A stretch of DNA of 43,342 nucleotides from Candidatus Zipacnadia bacterium (GCA_029820295.1 JALGVA010000024.1:1-43342); one strand, 5' to 3'; positions 1 through 8,376 are shown, numbered from the stretch's first letter. Numbers and translations: made by a program. Notes: generated from the letters alone by a model not told the origin.

Positions 1-720
1 ACGCTCATCGCGGCGGAGAACACGCGCATGACCCCCGCGGAGTGCATCGAGCAGGGCGTGACCGATGTCGTCCCGTGCTGGCGCGCCGACCAGCCGCCGA
101 TCCAGTACCTCACGCACGACCTCGGGCCGCTGCTGGAGGTGCTTGACGACCGCGTGGTGTCCGTGGTGTGCCGCGAGGGCCCGTGGTGGCAGGACCAGGC
201 GCCGCTGCGCGCCGACGGCCAGATCGCGCTCTTCCACACCGCGAAAGGCCGGCTCATCAAGATCACCGTGACGCTCAACACACGTCGACCGGGCGCGCAC
301 AACTACCGCCTGTTCGGCACGCGCGGCAGCGCCGAGTGGTACTCGCACGAGGGCTTCTGCCGCCTGCTCGACCGCGACCGCGAGGAGCGCGAGGGCTGGG
401 AGATCGTGCCCATCGGCACCGCCGCGCCCGATGCCGACAGGACCGTCGGCCACGGCGGGACGGACATCTGGACCGCCTATTACTTCACCAAGGCGATCCT
501 CGAGGGCCGCACCGTGCCCATCGACGTCTACCGCATGTGCGACTACGCCGTGCCGGGCATCCTCGCGGCGCGCTCGGCCGAGCTGGGCGGGCAGCCCATC
601 AGCGTGCCCGACATCCGCACCGGCCCGCGCGGCGTGACCGAGTTCTGGGAGCACGTGGCCCTGCCCGAGAGCGAGCCCGAGCGCGTGGACTACAAGTCGG
701 AGATGGGGACGCCGTTCTGA
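1..720 (+). CDS. Gfo/Idh/MocA family oxidoreductase, C-terminal part
   Basis: The reading frame is open from the first base of the window, so the N-terminal NAD(P)-binding domain lies upstream and only about 239 residues are visible. What remains looks like the C-terminal alpha/beta substrate-binding domain of this sugar or polyol dehydrogenase family. It has a beta-sheet region ending in FGTRGSAEW, the usual position of the 'fGt.Gs' strand, and a C-terminal helix region (TDIWTAYYFTKAILEG, then VYRMCDYAVPGILAARSAELGG) typical of family members ending after an 'a..Sae.gg..v.vp' segment. The substrate is not predictable. An internal ATG at 28 is the first Met, but nothing suggests it is the start. 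A G-rich repeat follows the stop codon. Confidence 0.8.
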   Translation, partial: TLIAAENTRMTPAECIEQGVTDVVPCWRADQPPIQYLTHDLGPLLEVLDDRVVSVVCREGPWWQDQAPLRADGQIALFHTAKGRLIKITVTLNTRRPGAHNYRLFGTRGSAEWYSHEGFCRLLDRDREEREGWEIVPIGTAAPDADRTVGHGGTDIWTAYYFTKAILEGRTVPIDVYRMCDYAVPGILAARSAELGGQPISVPDIRTGPRGVTEFWEHVALPESEPERVDYKSEMGTPF

Positions 721-732
721 CGGCGGGCAATC

Positions 733-756
733 GGGAATGGGGAATGGGCAATCGGG
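733..756 (+). repeat. G-rich intergenic repeat with G-quadruplex pattern
   Basis: The stretch has four runs of three or more G separated by short AAT or CAATC spacers (GGG-AAT-GGGG-AAT-GGG-CAATC-GGG). That is the classical intramolecular G-quadruplex pattern on the plus strand. Related tracts lie at 1237-1274 and 8298-8320, always in the short gaps between plus-strand genes, so it looks like an interspersed element rather than chance. Its function is unknown. Confidence 0.55.
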
Positions 757-899
757 TAACGACAACGGCGGGGGGGAAGCGGGAACCGGGGACGGCTGTG
801 TGGCTGCTTCCCATGATGCAGCGCGGGCCCGGCAGGATTCGTGCGGCCGCAGGGCAATACTGACGCACAGGCGTACATCGCACACAGCGAGGTGGCTCG

Positions 900-1232
900 A
901 TGGCAGATGACGCGCAGGACCTGATCGGGAAGACGCTGGACATGGCCGGGCTGGTGGACTACCAGGCGGGCGCGGTCGTCAGCCGCACCATCATCGAGAA
1001 GGACACGGGCACCGTGACGCTCTTCGCCTTCGGCGAGGGCCAGGGCCTGAGTGAGCACACGACGCCCTACGACGCGCTGGTGCACGTGATCGACGGTGCG
1101 GCCAAGGTCACCATCGGCGGGCAGGCCAACACCGTCCGTGCAGGCGAGATGATCATCATGCCCGCGGACGTGCCCCACGCCGTGGACGCGGCTGAGAACT
1201 TCAAGATGCTGCTGGTGATGATCCGGTCGTAG
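900..1232 (+). CDS. Cupin domain protein (single-domain, 110 aa)
   Basis: This small single-domain cupin has a beta-barrel pattern. The HTTPYDALVHVIDG region matches cupin motif 1 (with divergent metal ligands), followed by G-A-A-K-V-T-I-G-G. The VRAGEMIIMPADVPHAV segment matches motif 2, 'G....ipp..pH'. The length fits the small cupin_2 family, which binds metals and often sugars or small acids. There is no signal peptide, so it is probably cytoplasmic. The ATG is preceded by a GAGGTGG ribosome binding site. It sits between a Gfo/Idh oxidoreductase and a carboxypeptidase-like gene. The substrate cannot be inferred. Confidence 0.85.
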   Translation: MADDAQDLIGKTLDMAGLVDYQAGAVVSRTIIEKDTGTVTLFAFGEGQGLSEHTTPYDALVHVIDGAAKVTIGGQANTVRAGEMIIMPADVPHAVDAAENFKMLLVMIRS

Positions 1233-1236
1233 CGGC

Positions 1237-1274
1237 GGGGCATGGGGCATCGGGGATGGGGCATGGAGCATGGG
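1237..1274 (+). repeat. G-rich intergenic repeat (second copy, G-quadruplex pattern)
   Basis: Four G4 or G3+ runs are separated by CAT, CATC and AT spacers, starting a few bases after the cupin stop codon. Wording and location resemble the tract at 733-756 (GGGAAT and GGGCAT units). Position immediately 3' of a gene is shared by all three copies seen. Confidence 0.5.
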
Positions 1275-1396
1275 CAACGGCTCAACGATAGCCCGCCATC
1301 TTCACCGCACGAGTCGGGCTCAATGCCCGCCGCCGTCTGCTGTTGCTCTTCGACGTTGCCGTGTGCTGGTAGCTGGTAGCTTGAAAGGAGTCCGCC

Positions 1397-2377
1397 ATGA
1401 TCCCGCCCGCATGGATATCGCGGCCCGATGAGGTCAACGCGCAGGTCGCCCGCTGGCAGGAGGAGCATTCTGAGATCTTCCTCGCCGAGAGCCGCCGGCA
1501 GTTCGCCGGGTATCCCGTGTGGGCGCTGACGGTGACGGACCGGTCGATTGATGATGCCGGCAAGCGCAAGCTCACGATCTACAAGCCCCACGCGCATGAG
1601 CCCGCGCCCATCGCCGCGCAGATGAACGTGATCAACCAGCTCCTCACCGGCGAGACCTTCGACGGCCGGGCCAGCGAGTTCGACAACGAGCGCGTGCTGC
1701 GCGAGTGCCTGATCGTTTTCATGCCCGACGCCAACCCCGAGGGCACCGCGCGGGCGCCGGTCGAGGCGTGGGATGGGAGCGAGTACACCAACGATGAGTT
1801 CTGGGCGTGGATGCGCGGCCCCGACCCCGAGACCGGCCTGATGTGGAAGCGCGTGGACATCTACGATGACCGCGAGGAAGAGGTCCTGCCCACCCGCCGC
1901 GGCATCGTCTACGAGCAGATCGACGAGCACCGCTTCGTCGAGCCCAACCGCCACCACGCCTCCTCGCTCTTTCAGTGGATCTTCGAGCTGCTCCGCCGCC
2001 GTGACGACTGGTCGATGATGCTGTCGCTGCACCAGACCGAGTTCGTCAACTCACCGCACAACGCCATGATGATCCTCCCATGCCTTTACGATGAGCTGCC
2101 TGAGGATATCCAGCGTTATGAGCGCGAGTGGGCGCAGGAGATCGTGGACGCGTGGGGGCAGGTGGCGGGCGCCAACCCGATCCCGGAGATCAAGCCGCTG
2201 GGCTACTCCGACGAGCAGCGCCGGTACTTCGTGGACTGCTGGGGCGATCTCTACCAGCGCATCCCGATCGTCACCTCGGAGATCCAGAACAACAGCCCGT
2301 GCACGCCGCCGGCGCTGCAGCAGCGCCTGAATGAGGTGGCGATCCGCACCAGCATCGAGCGGTTGCTGCGCGTCTGA
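1397..2377 (+). CDS. M14-like zinc carboxypeptidase / deacylase-like protein
   Basis: The 326-residue protein has the landmarks of the M14 metallocarboxypeptidase fold. H65-x-x-E68 in the KPHAHEPAP segment is the first zinc-ligand pair. N113-P-E-G follows in a 'MPDANPEG' segment that matches the family's 'mp.lNPDG'. H212 in SLHQTEF would be the third zinc ligand, and E295 in TSEIQNN the candidate catalytic base. There is no signal peptide, so it probably acts in the cytoplasm, unlike digestive M14 enzymes. It may be an amidohydrolase or deacylase of the wider M14 clan. The start is supported by AAAGGAG seven bases upstream. The substrate is unknown, but it sits in a sugar-metabolism block. 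Confidence 0.65.
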   Translation: MIPPAWISRPDEVNAQVARWQEEHSEIFLAESRRQFAGYPVWALTVTDRSIDDAGKRKLTIYKPHAHEPAPIAAQMNVINQLLTGETFDGRASEFDNERVLRECLIVFMPDANPEGTARAPVEAWDGSEYTNDEFWAWMRGPDPETGLMWKRVDIYDDREEEVLPTRRGIVYEQIDEHRFVEPNRHHASSLFQWIFELLRRRDDWSMMLSLHQTEFVNSPHNAMMILPCLYDELPEDIQRYEREWAQEIVDAWGQVAGANPIPEIKPLGYSDEQRRYFVDCWGDLYQRIPIVTSEIQNNSPCTPPALQQRLNEVAIRTSIERLLRV

Positions 2378-2422
2378 TGGCGTTACCGGCCCACCCGTTG
2401 GGGCCGAACTGGAGGGATACTG

Positions 2423-4108
2423 ATGCGAACGCTCATCCTGATCACACTGGCGCTCGGCATGGCGGTGATGGCGGTGGCGCAGGAGGACGCAACCGTGTGG
2501 GTGGCCTCGCCCTGGCAGCGCGTGATGAAGGACACGCCGCCCGGCGACCAGGCCATGGCGCGCGTGACGGCCGCGGCCAACGAGTTCGCGCCGTTCCGGC
2601 TGATCGTGCATGCGGGCGACCGCCCGTTGCGGGGCGTGAACGTGGTCGCCAGCAGCCTCAGCGGCGGCGCAGGTTCGATCTCGGCCTACAACCTCGAGTT
2701 GTACCGCGCGCACTACGTGAACGTGACCGCACCCAGCTACCGCACGGAGAACCCGGTCGGCTGGTACCCGGACGCGCTGATCCCGTTCGTGGACCCGCAG
2801 ACCGGCGAGGACATCGAGGGCGCGACCTACGACGCGGCGCCCTTCGACGTGGAGCCGGGCGAGAACGCCGAGGTCTGGGTCGATCTGTTCGTGCCGCCGG
2901 GCACCGCGCCGGGGCGCTACGAGGGCTCGGTAACCGTGGCCGCGGGCAACTTTGAGCTGGCGCGCGTGCCGGTCGAGCTGGACGTGTGGGACTTCGAGCT
3001 GCCCGCGGAGATCGCCATGCAGTCGAGCTTCGGCAGCCTGGGCGGCCGCGTCGCCAACGGCCTGGGCCTCGACCCGGCGTCCGAGGAGTTCGCGCAGGTC
3101 GAGGACCTGTACATCGACGAGCTGCTGCGCCATCGTGCGGTGCCGGGCAGCCTGGGCGACATCTGGCCGGAGTGGACCGCCGAGGGCGGGCTGCAGGACA
3201 CCGGTCAGTCCGAGCGTCTGCGCATGCTGGTCGAAGAGAAGCACGTGAACGCGCTGCGCATCCCCTTCCGCTACCGGGACGACCCCGAGCAGGCCAAGGC
3301 CTACCTGCGCGCGACCGCCGACTGGCTGCGCGAGCTGGGCTACCTCGACATCGCCTACATGTACCTGCGCGACGAGCCCAACGATGCCGAGGAGTACGAG
3401 ACCGTGCGCCAACAGGGCGCACTGATCCACGAGGCCGACCCGGAGATCGCGCGCATGTGCACCGAGCAAACCGTGACCAGCAATCCCGAGTGGGGCGACC
3501 TGTACGGCGCGGTGGACATCTGGTGCCCGCTGTGGGGGCTGTGGGATGAGCCCACCGCGAACGAGCGGCTGGAGCTGGGTGAGCGCCTGTGGAGCTACAC
3601 CGCGCTGTGCCAGGGCCCGGAGGGCACGCCGTGGTGGCAGATCGACATGGAGCCGCTGCATTTCCGCGCCCCGTTCTGGGTGAGCTGGCACTACGACATC
3701 ACCGGCTTCCTCTACTGGTCGAGTGTCTACTGGAACTACGAGACCATGGAGGGCGCCTGGGAGCGCCCGGCATTCCGCGACAACTACTGGGGCGAGGGCA
3801 TGTTGCTCTACCCGGGCCCGCCCGCGGGCATCACGGGCCCGGTCACCTCGATCCGCCTCAAGCTCGTGCGCGAGGCGCTGGAGGACTATGAGTACATGGT
3901 CATGGCCGCGGGGCTGGGCGGCCAGGGCCGGCTCATCACCTACATGGGGCCCGAGAACATGATCCTCGAGCGCCTGCCCGACGCCGAGGCGCAGGTCGAC
4001 GGTCTGGTCGCGGATGTGGCCTCCTCGTTCCAGGACTGGAGCCACAACGCCGGTGACTACGAGCGCGCCCGCGAGCGCATGGCACAGATGATCGTGCGCG
4101 GGCGGTAG
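2423..4108 (+). CDS. Secreted DUF4091 domain protein (glycoside-hydrolase-like)
   Basis: This is a 561-residue exported protein. Its signal peptide has a hydrophobic core at about residues 3-17 and likely cleavage after AVAQ. The N-terminal half is beta-rich (AANEFAPFRLIVHAG, then a DVEPGENAEVWVDLFVPPGTAPG jelly-roll-like stretch). The C-terminal half resembles the DUF4091 TIM-barrel region: YLDIAYMYLRDEPND, VDIWCPLWGLWDE, a tryptophan-rich GFLYWSSVYWNYE segment, and RLKLVREALEDYEYM near the end. DUF4091 proteins are generally regarded as glycoside-hydrolase-like, but the reaction here is not established. GGAGGGA lies just upstream of the ATG. The DUF3604 gene follows after 31 bases, so the two are likely cotranscribed. 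Confidence 0.8.
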   Translation: MRTLILITLALGMAVMAVAQEDATVWVASPWQRVMKDTPPGDQAMARVTAAANEFAPFRLIVHAGDRPLRGVNVVASSLSGGAGSISAYNLELYRAHYVNVTAPSYRTENPVGWYPDALIPFVDPQTGEDIEGATYDAAPFDVEPGENAEVWVDLFVPPGTAPGRYEGSVTVAAGNFELARVPVELDVWDFELPAEIAMQSSFGSLGGRVANGLGLDPASEEFAQVEDLYIDELLRHRAVPGSLGDIWPEWTAEGGLQDTGQSERLRMLVEEKHVNALRIPFRYRDDPEQAKAYLRATADWLRELGYLDIAYMYLRDEPNDAEEYETVRQQGALIHEADPEIARMCTEQTVTSNPEWGDLYGAVDIWCPLWGLWDEPTANERLELGERLWSYTALCQGPEGTPWWQIDMEPLHFRAPFWVSWHYDITGFLYWSSVYWNYETMEGAWERPAFRDNYWGEGMLLYPGPPAGITGPVTSIRLKLVREALEDYEYMVMAAGLGGQGRLITYMGPENMILERLPDAEAQVDGLVADVASSFQDWSHNAGDYERARERMAQMIVRGR

Positions 4109-4139
4109 GCACCGCGCCTGCGAGAGGGAGCGCTGAGGC

Positions 4140-6107
4140 ATGAGCGATGACCGGAGCCGCGATGGCGCGCGTGCGCGCGTGTGGGACACCACGCGCGAGG
4201 CCGACCGCTACTGGTGGGAGTGCGCCAACCGCTCGATGGACCGCGAGCCGGTGCCCGCGCGCGCCGAGGTCAGGCCCGACACCGCGACCGCCGGACAACC
4301 CGGCGTCTGGCGCGTGACCATCGCGCTCGAGCAGGACGCGCTGCGCCCGGGCGCGCACCTGACCGTGCAGGTCCCCTCGTACTGGCAGCTCGACCTCGGC
4401 CGCCCCGTGCGCATCCACCCGACCGTGCTGCACCTCGCGCGCCCCGAGGACGCCACGCCCGGCTACGCCTGCGAGGCGCGGCTGGAGTTGCCCGCGGGTG
4501 TCGAGGCGGAGTACGCCGTGAGCTACGCCTCCTACGACCACGTCATCGACATCGCCATCATTGCAGGCGAAGTGCGGCCCGGGGAGGAGATCGCGCTGCA
4601 GCTCGGCAGCGAAGAGGGGTCGCTGCTGCGCGCGCAGCTCCACGCGCAGAGGGCGGTCTTTCATACCTGGGTGGACCTCGCGGGCGATGGCGAGTACCGG
4701 CCGGTGTCGAGCTTCCCGGCGGTGGAGGTCATCGGCGGCTATCCGCGCATGCTGCGGCTGACGCTGCCCTCGGCGGCGGCCCCGGGCGAGGAGTTCGAGG
4801 CGCACGTCATGGCGCTGGACCTCAAGGCCATGAACCCGGCGTCCGGCTACGCCGGGCCGGTCGAGGTCCGCGACGAGGCGGGGGAGAGCGTGGTTGCGGG
4901 GCCGGTTGAGTTCCGTGACGAGAAGCGCGCCATCGCCACCGCACGCGTGACCGCGCCCGCTGAGCGGGGCGTGCTCTACCTGACCGTCATGGATCGCGAG
5001 CGCGGGATGATGTGCCGCAGTAACCCCTGCCGCGTGGGCGGAAGCCCGGTGTACTTCGGCGACCTGCACGGCCAGAACTACTGCGGCCAGGGCACCGGCG
5101 ACATGGACGAGTACTTCGACTGGGCGCGCGCGGTCGAGCGGCTGGACTTCTGCTCGTGGGCGGGCTACGACTACCGCACGCCCCTGACCGGCGGGAAGTT
5201 CCGCGAGCGCGTGGTCGATGTCGCCAACCGGCACAACGACGAGGGCGCGTTCGTCGTCCTGCAGGCCTTCGAGTGGAGCGGCCACGGCGGCCATCGCAAC
5301 GTCTATACGCCCGCCGATGACCTGGAGCTGCACGGTGGCCCGCTGCGGCGCGTCCCGCCCGACACGATCATCGAGCCGGGCGCCAACGTCCCCAGCGGCG
5401 CGAAGCCCGAGTACCTGTGGCGCGCGCTGGAGGGCATCGAGGCCATCACCATCCCGCACCACCCCAAGTTCCTCGGGCGCGCCGACTGGGCCTACCGCAA
5501 CGACGCGATGCAGCCGGTGGTCGAGATCTGCTCGCAGTGGGGCATCTCCGAGGCGGGCGGGTCGCATTCGGTGCAGGCGGCCCTGCTCATGGGCCACCGC
5601 TTCGGCTTCATCGGCGGCACCGACACCCACAAGGGCCAGCCCGGCCACGGCCCGCACGGCCTGAACGAGGGCATCGGGCTCGCGGGCGTGCATGCGCCGG
5701 AGCTGACGCGGCGGGCGATCTTCGACGCCATCCGCGCGCGGCGCTGCTACGCCACCGACGGCCCGCGCACCCTGCTCGACTGGGAGTTGACCATCGACGG
5801 CCGCACGCTGCGCATGGGCAAGGAGGGGGCGCTGACAAGCGGGCCGCGCACCGTCAGCATCCACGCGGCTGCGCCCGAGCGCATCGCGAGGGTCGAGGTG
5901 CTGCGCAACTGCGAGGTGGTGCATACGCTCACTCCGGGCGAGCGCTGGGGCGACTGGGAGTGGACCGACACCGCCGACCTTGAGCCGCACCTGATCCGGG
6001 AGACGCCCTTCGGCGACGCGCCCTTTGCGTTCTACTACGTGCGCGTGACTCAGGATGACGGCCGGCGAGCGTGGGGCAGCCCGATCTGGCTGAGCGGAGC
6101 ACGGTGA
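4140..6107 (+). CDS. DUF3604 / PHP-like domain protein
   Basis: The 655-residue protein has an N-terminal beta-sandwich half of about 300 residues. A PHP-like metal-dependent hydrolase region begins at VYFGDLHG (about residues 304-311), which corresponds to the DUF3604 'fGdLH.Ht' signature. Candidate metal ligands continue in FEWSGHGGHRN, ITIPHHPKF and GGTDTHKGQPG, matching the His/Asp-rich order expected of PHP-type phosphoesterase folds. There is no signal peptide. The ATG follows GAGGGAG and lies 31 bases after the DUF4091 gene, so the pair is probably one operon. DUF3604 members are poorly characterised, and hydrolysis of a phosphorylated or sugar-linked substrate is only a guess. Confidence 0.75.
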   Translation: MSDDRSRDGARARVWDTTREADRYWWECANRSMDREPVPARAEVRPDTATAGQPGVWRVTIALEQDALRPGAHLTVQVPSYWQLDLGRPVRIHPTVLHLARPEDATPGYACEARLELPAGVEAEYAVSYASYDHVIDIAIIAGEVRPGEEIALQLGSEEGSLLRAQLHAQRAVFHTWVDLAGDGEYRPVSSFPAVEVIGGYPRMLRLTLPSAAAPGEEFEAHVMALDLKAMNPASGYAGPVEVRDEAGESVVAGPVEFRDEKRAIATARVTAPAERGVLYLTVMDRERGMMCRSNPCRVGGSPVYFGDLHGQNYCGQGTGDMDEYFDWARAVERLDFCSWAGYDYRTPLTGGKFRERVVDVANRHNDEGAFVVLQAFEWSGHGGHRNVYTPADDLELHGGPLRRVPPDTIIEPGANVPSGAKPEYLWRALEGIEAITIPHHPKFLGRADWAYRNDAMQPVVEICSQWGISEAGGSHSVQAALLMGHRFGFIGGTDTHKGQPGHGPHGLNEGIGLAGVHAPELTRRAIFDAIRARRCYATDGPRTLLDWELTIDGRTLRMGKEGALTSGPRTVSIHAAAPERIARVEVLRNCEVVHTLTPGERWGDWEWTDTADLEPHLIRETPFGDAPFAFYYVRVTQDDGRRAWGSPIWLSGAR

Positions 6108-6125
6108 GGCGACTATCGCCACCTC

Positions 6126-6155
6126 TGGACTTGTGCACGCCCGGTAGGATATGAT
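6126..6155 (+). promoter_or_regulatory. Candidate sigma70 promoter for the outer-membrane-like protein gene
   Basis: TGGACT at 6126-6131 matches four of six -35 positions. An 18-base spacer leads to TATGAT at 6150-6155, five of six for the -10 box. The predicted transcript would start near 6162 and leave a leader of about 90 bases before the GTG start at 6255. Placement right after the DUF3604 stop codon fits a new transcription unit. Confidence 0.5.
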
Positions 6156-6254
6156 AGGGGACACTCGCGCAGGCGAGCGGGCTGTGATACCATCGCCACC
6201 GTGCAACGCCGCCGTGCGCGCCGCATGGGCGGCACCATCGCTGGAGGGATCATC

Positions 6255-7103
6255 GTGCTCCGACATCGCAGTCTGCCGTTAATCGCAGCGTTCGTCGCGC
6301 TCACGTGCGCCCTGCCGGGTGCGTGGGCCCAGGGCCTCGCCACCGCCAACCTCCCCTGTGCCGAGCCGTGGCCGCCGGGCACCGAGCTGGTCTCCGCCGA
6401 GGCGCGCGTCTGGGACGGTGGCAACATCACCTGGGCCGTCGTGGGGCGCGCCAGCGTCGGTCAGGACCTCGAGGGCCAGGTGACCCTGTTCTACATGGAC
6501 ACCTCCGGCGATGACGCCATCGCCGGCACCGTGCGCGACTCCCGGGCCTTCCTCGCCGGACTGAACTTCAAGTGGCTGGCGCACCGCGACGAGAACGTGA
6601 CGGTCTCGGTCATCCCCGGCGTGGAGATGCCCCTCGATGACATGGAGGGCACCAACACCGACCTGCCCGCGACCGCCATCTCCGACGACATCATCCCGGT
6701 GCTGTCGGTGCCCATCGCGTGGGACAGCGGCGACGGCACCGTAGTGACGGTCGTCCCGCGCTACGTGGGCTTCGACGAGGCCCCCGAGGTCGCCGGCACT
6801 ACCATCCCCGGCTTCGGCGATGTCTTCGCCATCGGCGCGAGTGTGCGCCATCGGCAGGAGCAGTACGCGGTCCACGCCGACGCGCAGGTGGTGCTGGAGG
6901 GCGGCAACACAATCGATCCGGCCGACAACTCCATCACCGACGACCTCGTCTGGTCGGCGGGCGCGACCTGGTTCGCCCCGGAGGCCGACTGGCAGGTCGA
7001 TCTGTTCGCCACCAACGCCGCCGGGCCGACCGCGGCCACGTCGATCATCGCCGCGCCCGATCAGTCGGTGGGCATCGGCGTACGCGTGGGCGGGGCGTTC
7101 TGA
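6255..7103 (+). CDS. Secreted beta-barrel-like (outer membrane) protein, unknown function
   Basis: The GTG at 6255 was chosen because GGAGGG lies seven bases upstream and the frame then opens with a clean signal peptide (LRHRSLPLIAAFVALTCA, cleavage near AWA-QG). An ATG at 6201 in the same frame would add 18 arginine-rich residues. The mature part of about 255 residues is made of alternating short polar and hydrophobic strands with many acidic residues. It ends in GIGVRVGGAF, and a C-terminal phenylalanine after an amphipathic strand is typical of outer-membrane beta-barrels. No family was recognised. It has its own promoter and is followed by a 17-bp hairpin, so it looks monocistronic. Confidence 0.6.
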   Translation: MLRHRSLPLIAAFVALTCALPGAWAQGLATANLPCAEPWPPGTELVSAEARVWDGGNITWAVVGRASVGQDLEGQVTLFYMDTSGDDAIAGTVRDSRAFLAGLNFKWLAHRDENVTVSVIPGVEMPLDDMEGTNTDLPATAISDDIIPVLSVPIAWDSGDGTVVTVVPRYVGFDEAPEVAGTTIPGFGDVFAIGASVRHRQEQYAVHADAQVVLEGGNTIDPADNSITDDLVWSAGATWFAPEADWQVDLFATNAAGPTAATSIIAAPDQSVGIGVRVGGAF

Positions 7104-7171
7104 CCCGCGGCTCCGGATGGGGGAGATGACGCGCATGGCCTGCCGTAGACGGGCCCTGCGCCACCTCGAAC

Positions 7172-7210
7172 TGAGCACGCCCACCCTCCTTGCGGGGGTG
7201 GGCGTGCTCA
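7172..7210 (+). terminator. Long-stem terminator-like hairpin (no U-tract)
   Basis: A 17-bp stem (one G-U pair) closes a five-base loop. The left arm is 7172-7188 and the right arm 7194-7210. It lies 69 bases after the stop of the beta-barrel-like gene, and no T-run follows. The stem is far too long and perfect to be chance, so a terminator or 3'-end stabiliser is likely. Confidence 0.65.
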
Positions 7211-7315
7211 CGTTCTGCGCGGCGCCGCCGGCCCGACTCCCCGAAGGTCCGTGGCGGCCGCGCCCTCGCGGCTGGGGCCGTCGTTGCTGCTCGGCGTGAG
7301 CGCGGGGGCTGCAGG

Positions 7316-7352
7316 AACGGCGGCGCACCTGAAGATCCGCCCTCCGTACGGC
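7316..7352 (+). repeat. TGAA-loop hairpin repeat, copy A
   Basis: This 37-base element matches 9923-9959 at all but five positions. Shared parts are AACGGCGGCGCA, the TGAA loop and GCCCTCCGT-CGGC. The stem of this copy is imperfect because mismatches fall in both arms. It looks like a decayed member of an interspersed palindromic family. Confidence 0.6.
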
Positions 7353-7497
7353 CTGGGTAGACGACCGTTCATGGCCATCGGGGGCGGGGCTGCACAGTCG
7401 CCGCCGCTGCTCGCGCGTATCGCCGGAGGAGAACCGCGGCGCGGCGGCGAAGGAGCGCTCACCGACAGCCACACCACGTGAATGCGAGGGAGACACC

Positions 7498-8295
7498 ATG
7501 ATGCTTGGCCTGATCCACTACCGCGCGCCCGGCGATACCACCGAGGAGTTCGTGCGCTGGGCCGCCGGCGCCGGCTTCGAGTGCGTGGAGCTGCGCTCAA
7601 CCGACCTCGAGCCTGAGGGCTGCGAGGACACCGTCGCGAACGCCAGGGCCCTCAAGGCGCTGCTCGACGAGGTAGGCATCGTCGCCTCGGCGGTCTCGCT
7701 GGGCAACGACTTCGTGCTGCTCGACGATGACGCCATCGCCGCGCAGGTCGAGCGCACGCGTCGGCTCGCCGAGCTGACCCTGATGCTCGACTGCAACATC
7801 TTCCGCACCGAGGGCGGGGCCCGCAAGGACGCAGTGCCCCAGGACCGTGAGGCCGAGGCGATCATCCGGTCGGTCGAGGCCCATCTCGACCTGTGCGAGG
7901 AGCTGGACATCTACCTCGCCATCGACAATCACGGCGTGGTCAGCAACGACTTCGAGCTGCAGCTCGAGGTCTTCGAGACCATCGACAGCGACTACGTGGG
8001 CGCGAACCTGGATACCATGAACTACCGCTGGTACGGCTATGACGTTGACAGGCTGCCCGATATCTACGAGGCCATCGCCCCCTGGACGTTGCACACCCAC
8101 ATGAAGGACGGGCGCAACTCGCGCGCCGACTACAAGGGCGCGGCGCTCGGCGACGGCGAGATCCCGCTGGACATCGCGATCAGGGCGCTCAAGGACGCCG
8201 GCTACGATGGCGCCTACTGCGCCGAGTACGAGGGCCAGGAGAGCGGCGACGTCGGCTACAAGAAGTGCCTGGCGTGGCTGCAGGCGAACGTGTGA
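7498..8295 (+). CDS. Sugar phosphate isomerase/epimerase-like protein (xylose isomerase-like TIM barrel)
   Basis: The 265-residue protein fits the AP-endonuclease-2/xylose-isomerase-like TIM-barrel family. Its barrel strands carry the expected pattern: GFECVELRST early; IYLAIDNHG, where the usual Glu of 'ENH' is Asp; VGANLDTMN with a metal-binding Asp; WTLHTHMKD with a metal-binding His; and GAYCAEYEG with the closing Glu. Family enzymes isomerise or epimerise keto-sugars or inositol derivatives with a divalent metal. The ATG follows GAGGGAG; a second ATG follows immediately and is equally possible. Together with the Gfo/Idh genes it suggests sugar or cyclitol oxidation pathways. Confidence 0.8.
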   Translation: MMLGLIHYRAPGDTTEEFVRWAAGAGFECVELRSTDLEPEGCEDTVANARALKALLDEVGIVASAVSLGNDFVLLDDDAIAAQVERTRRLAELTLMLDCNIFRTEGGARKDAVPQDREAEAIIRSVEAHLDLCEELDIYLAIDNHGVVSNDFELQLEVFETIDSDYVGANLDTMNYRWYGYDVDRLPDIYEAIAPWTLHTHMKDGRNSRADYKGAALGDGEIPLDIAIRALKDAGYDGAYCAEYEGQESGDVGYKKCLAWLQANV

Positions 8296-8297
8296 CC

Positions 8298-8320
8298 GGG
8301 GAATGGGCAATCGGCAATGG
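8298..8320 (+). repeat. G-rich intergenic repeat (third, weaker copy)
   Basis: GGGGAATGGGCAATCGGCAATGG begins just after the isomerase stop codon. It shares the GGAATGGGCAATCGG core with 739-755, but two of its G-runs are only two long, so quadruplex formation is less likely. It supports the view that this is a dispersed element found right behind genes. Confidence 0.45.
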
Positions 8321-8376
8321 CTGACGGCGTCAACGCCAAGACAGGCATCGTCCGCGAGTGTCACGGCTCTGGCTGA

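Larger units (their letters stand above)
7104..7497. other. Non-coding gap with terminator hairpin and a hairpin repeat
   Basis: No convincing gene was found in this 394-base stretch. The short open frames lack ribosome sites and have no recognisable protein pattern. It contains the long hairpin at 7172-7210 and a copy of the TGAA-loop repeat at 7316-7352. The remainder, up to the ribosome site of the next gene, is GC-rich sequence with no clear promoter. Confidence 0.6.
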
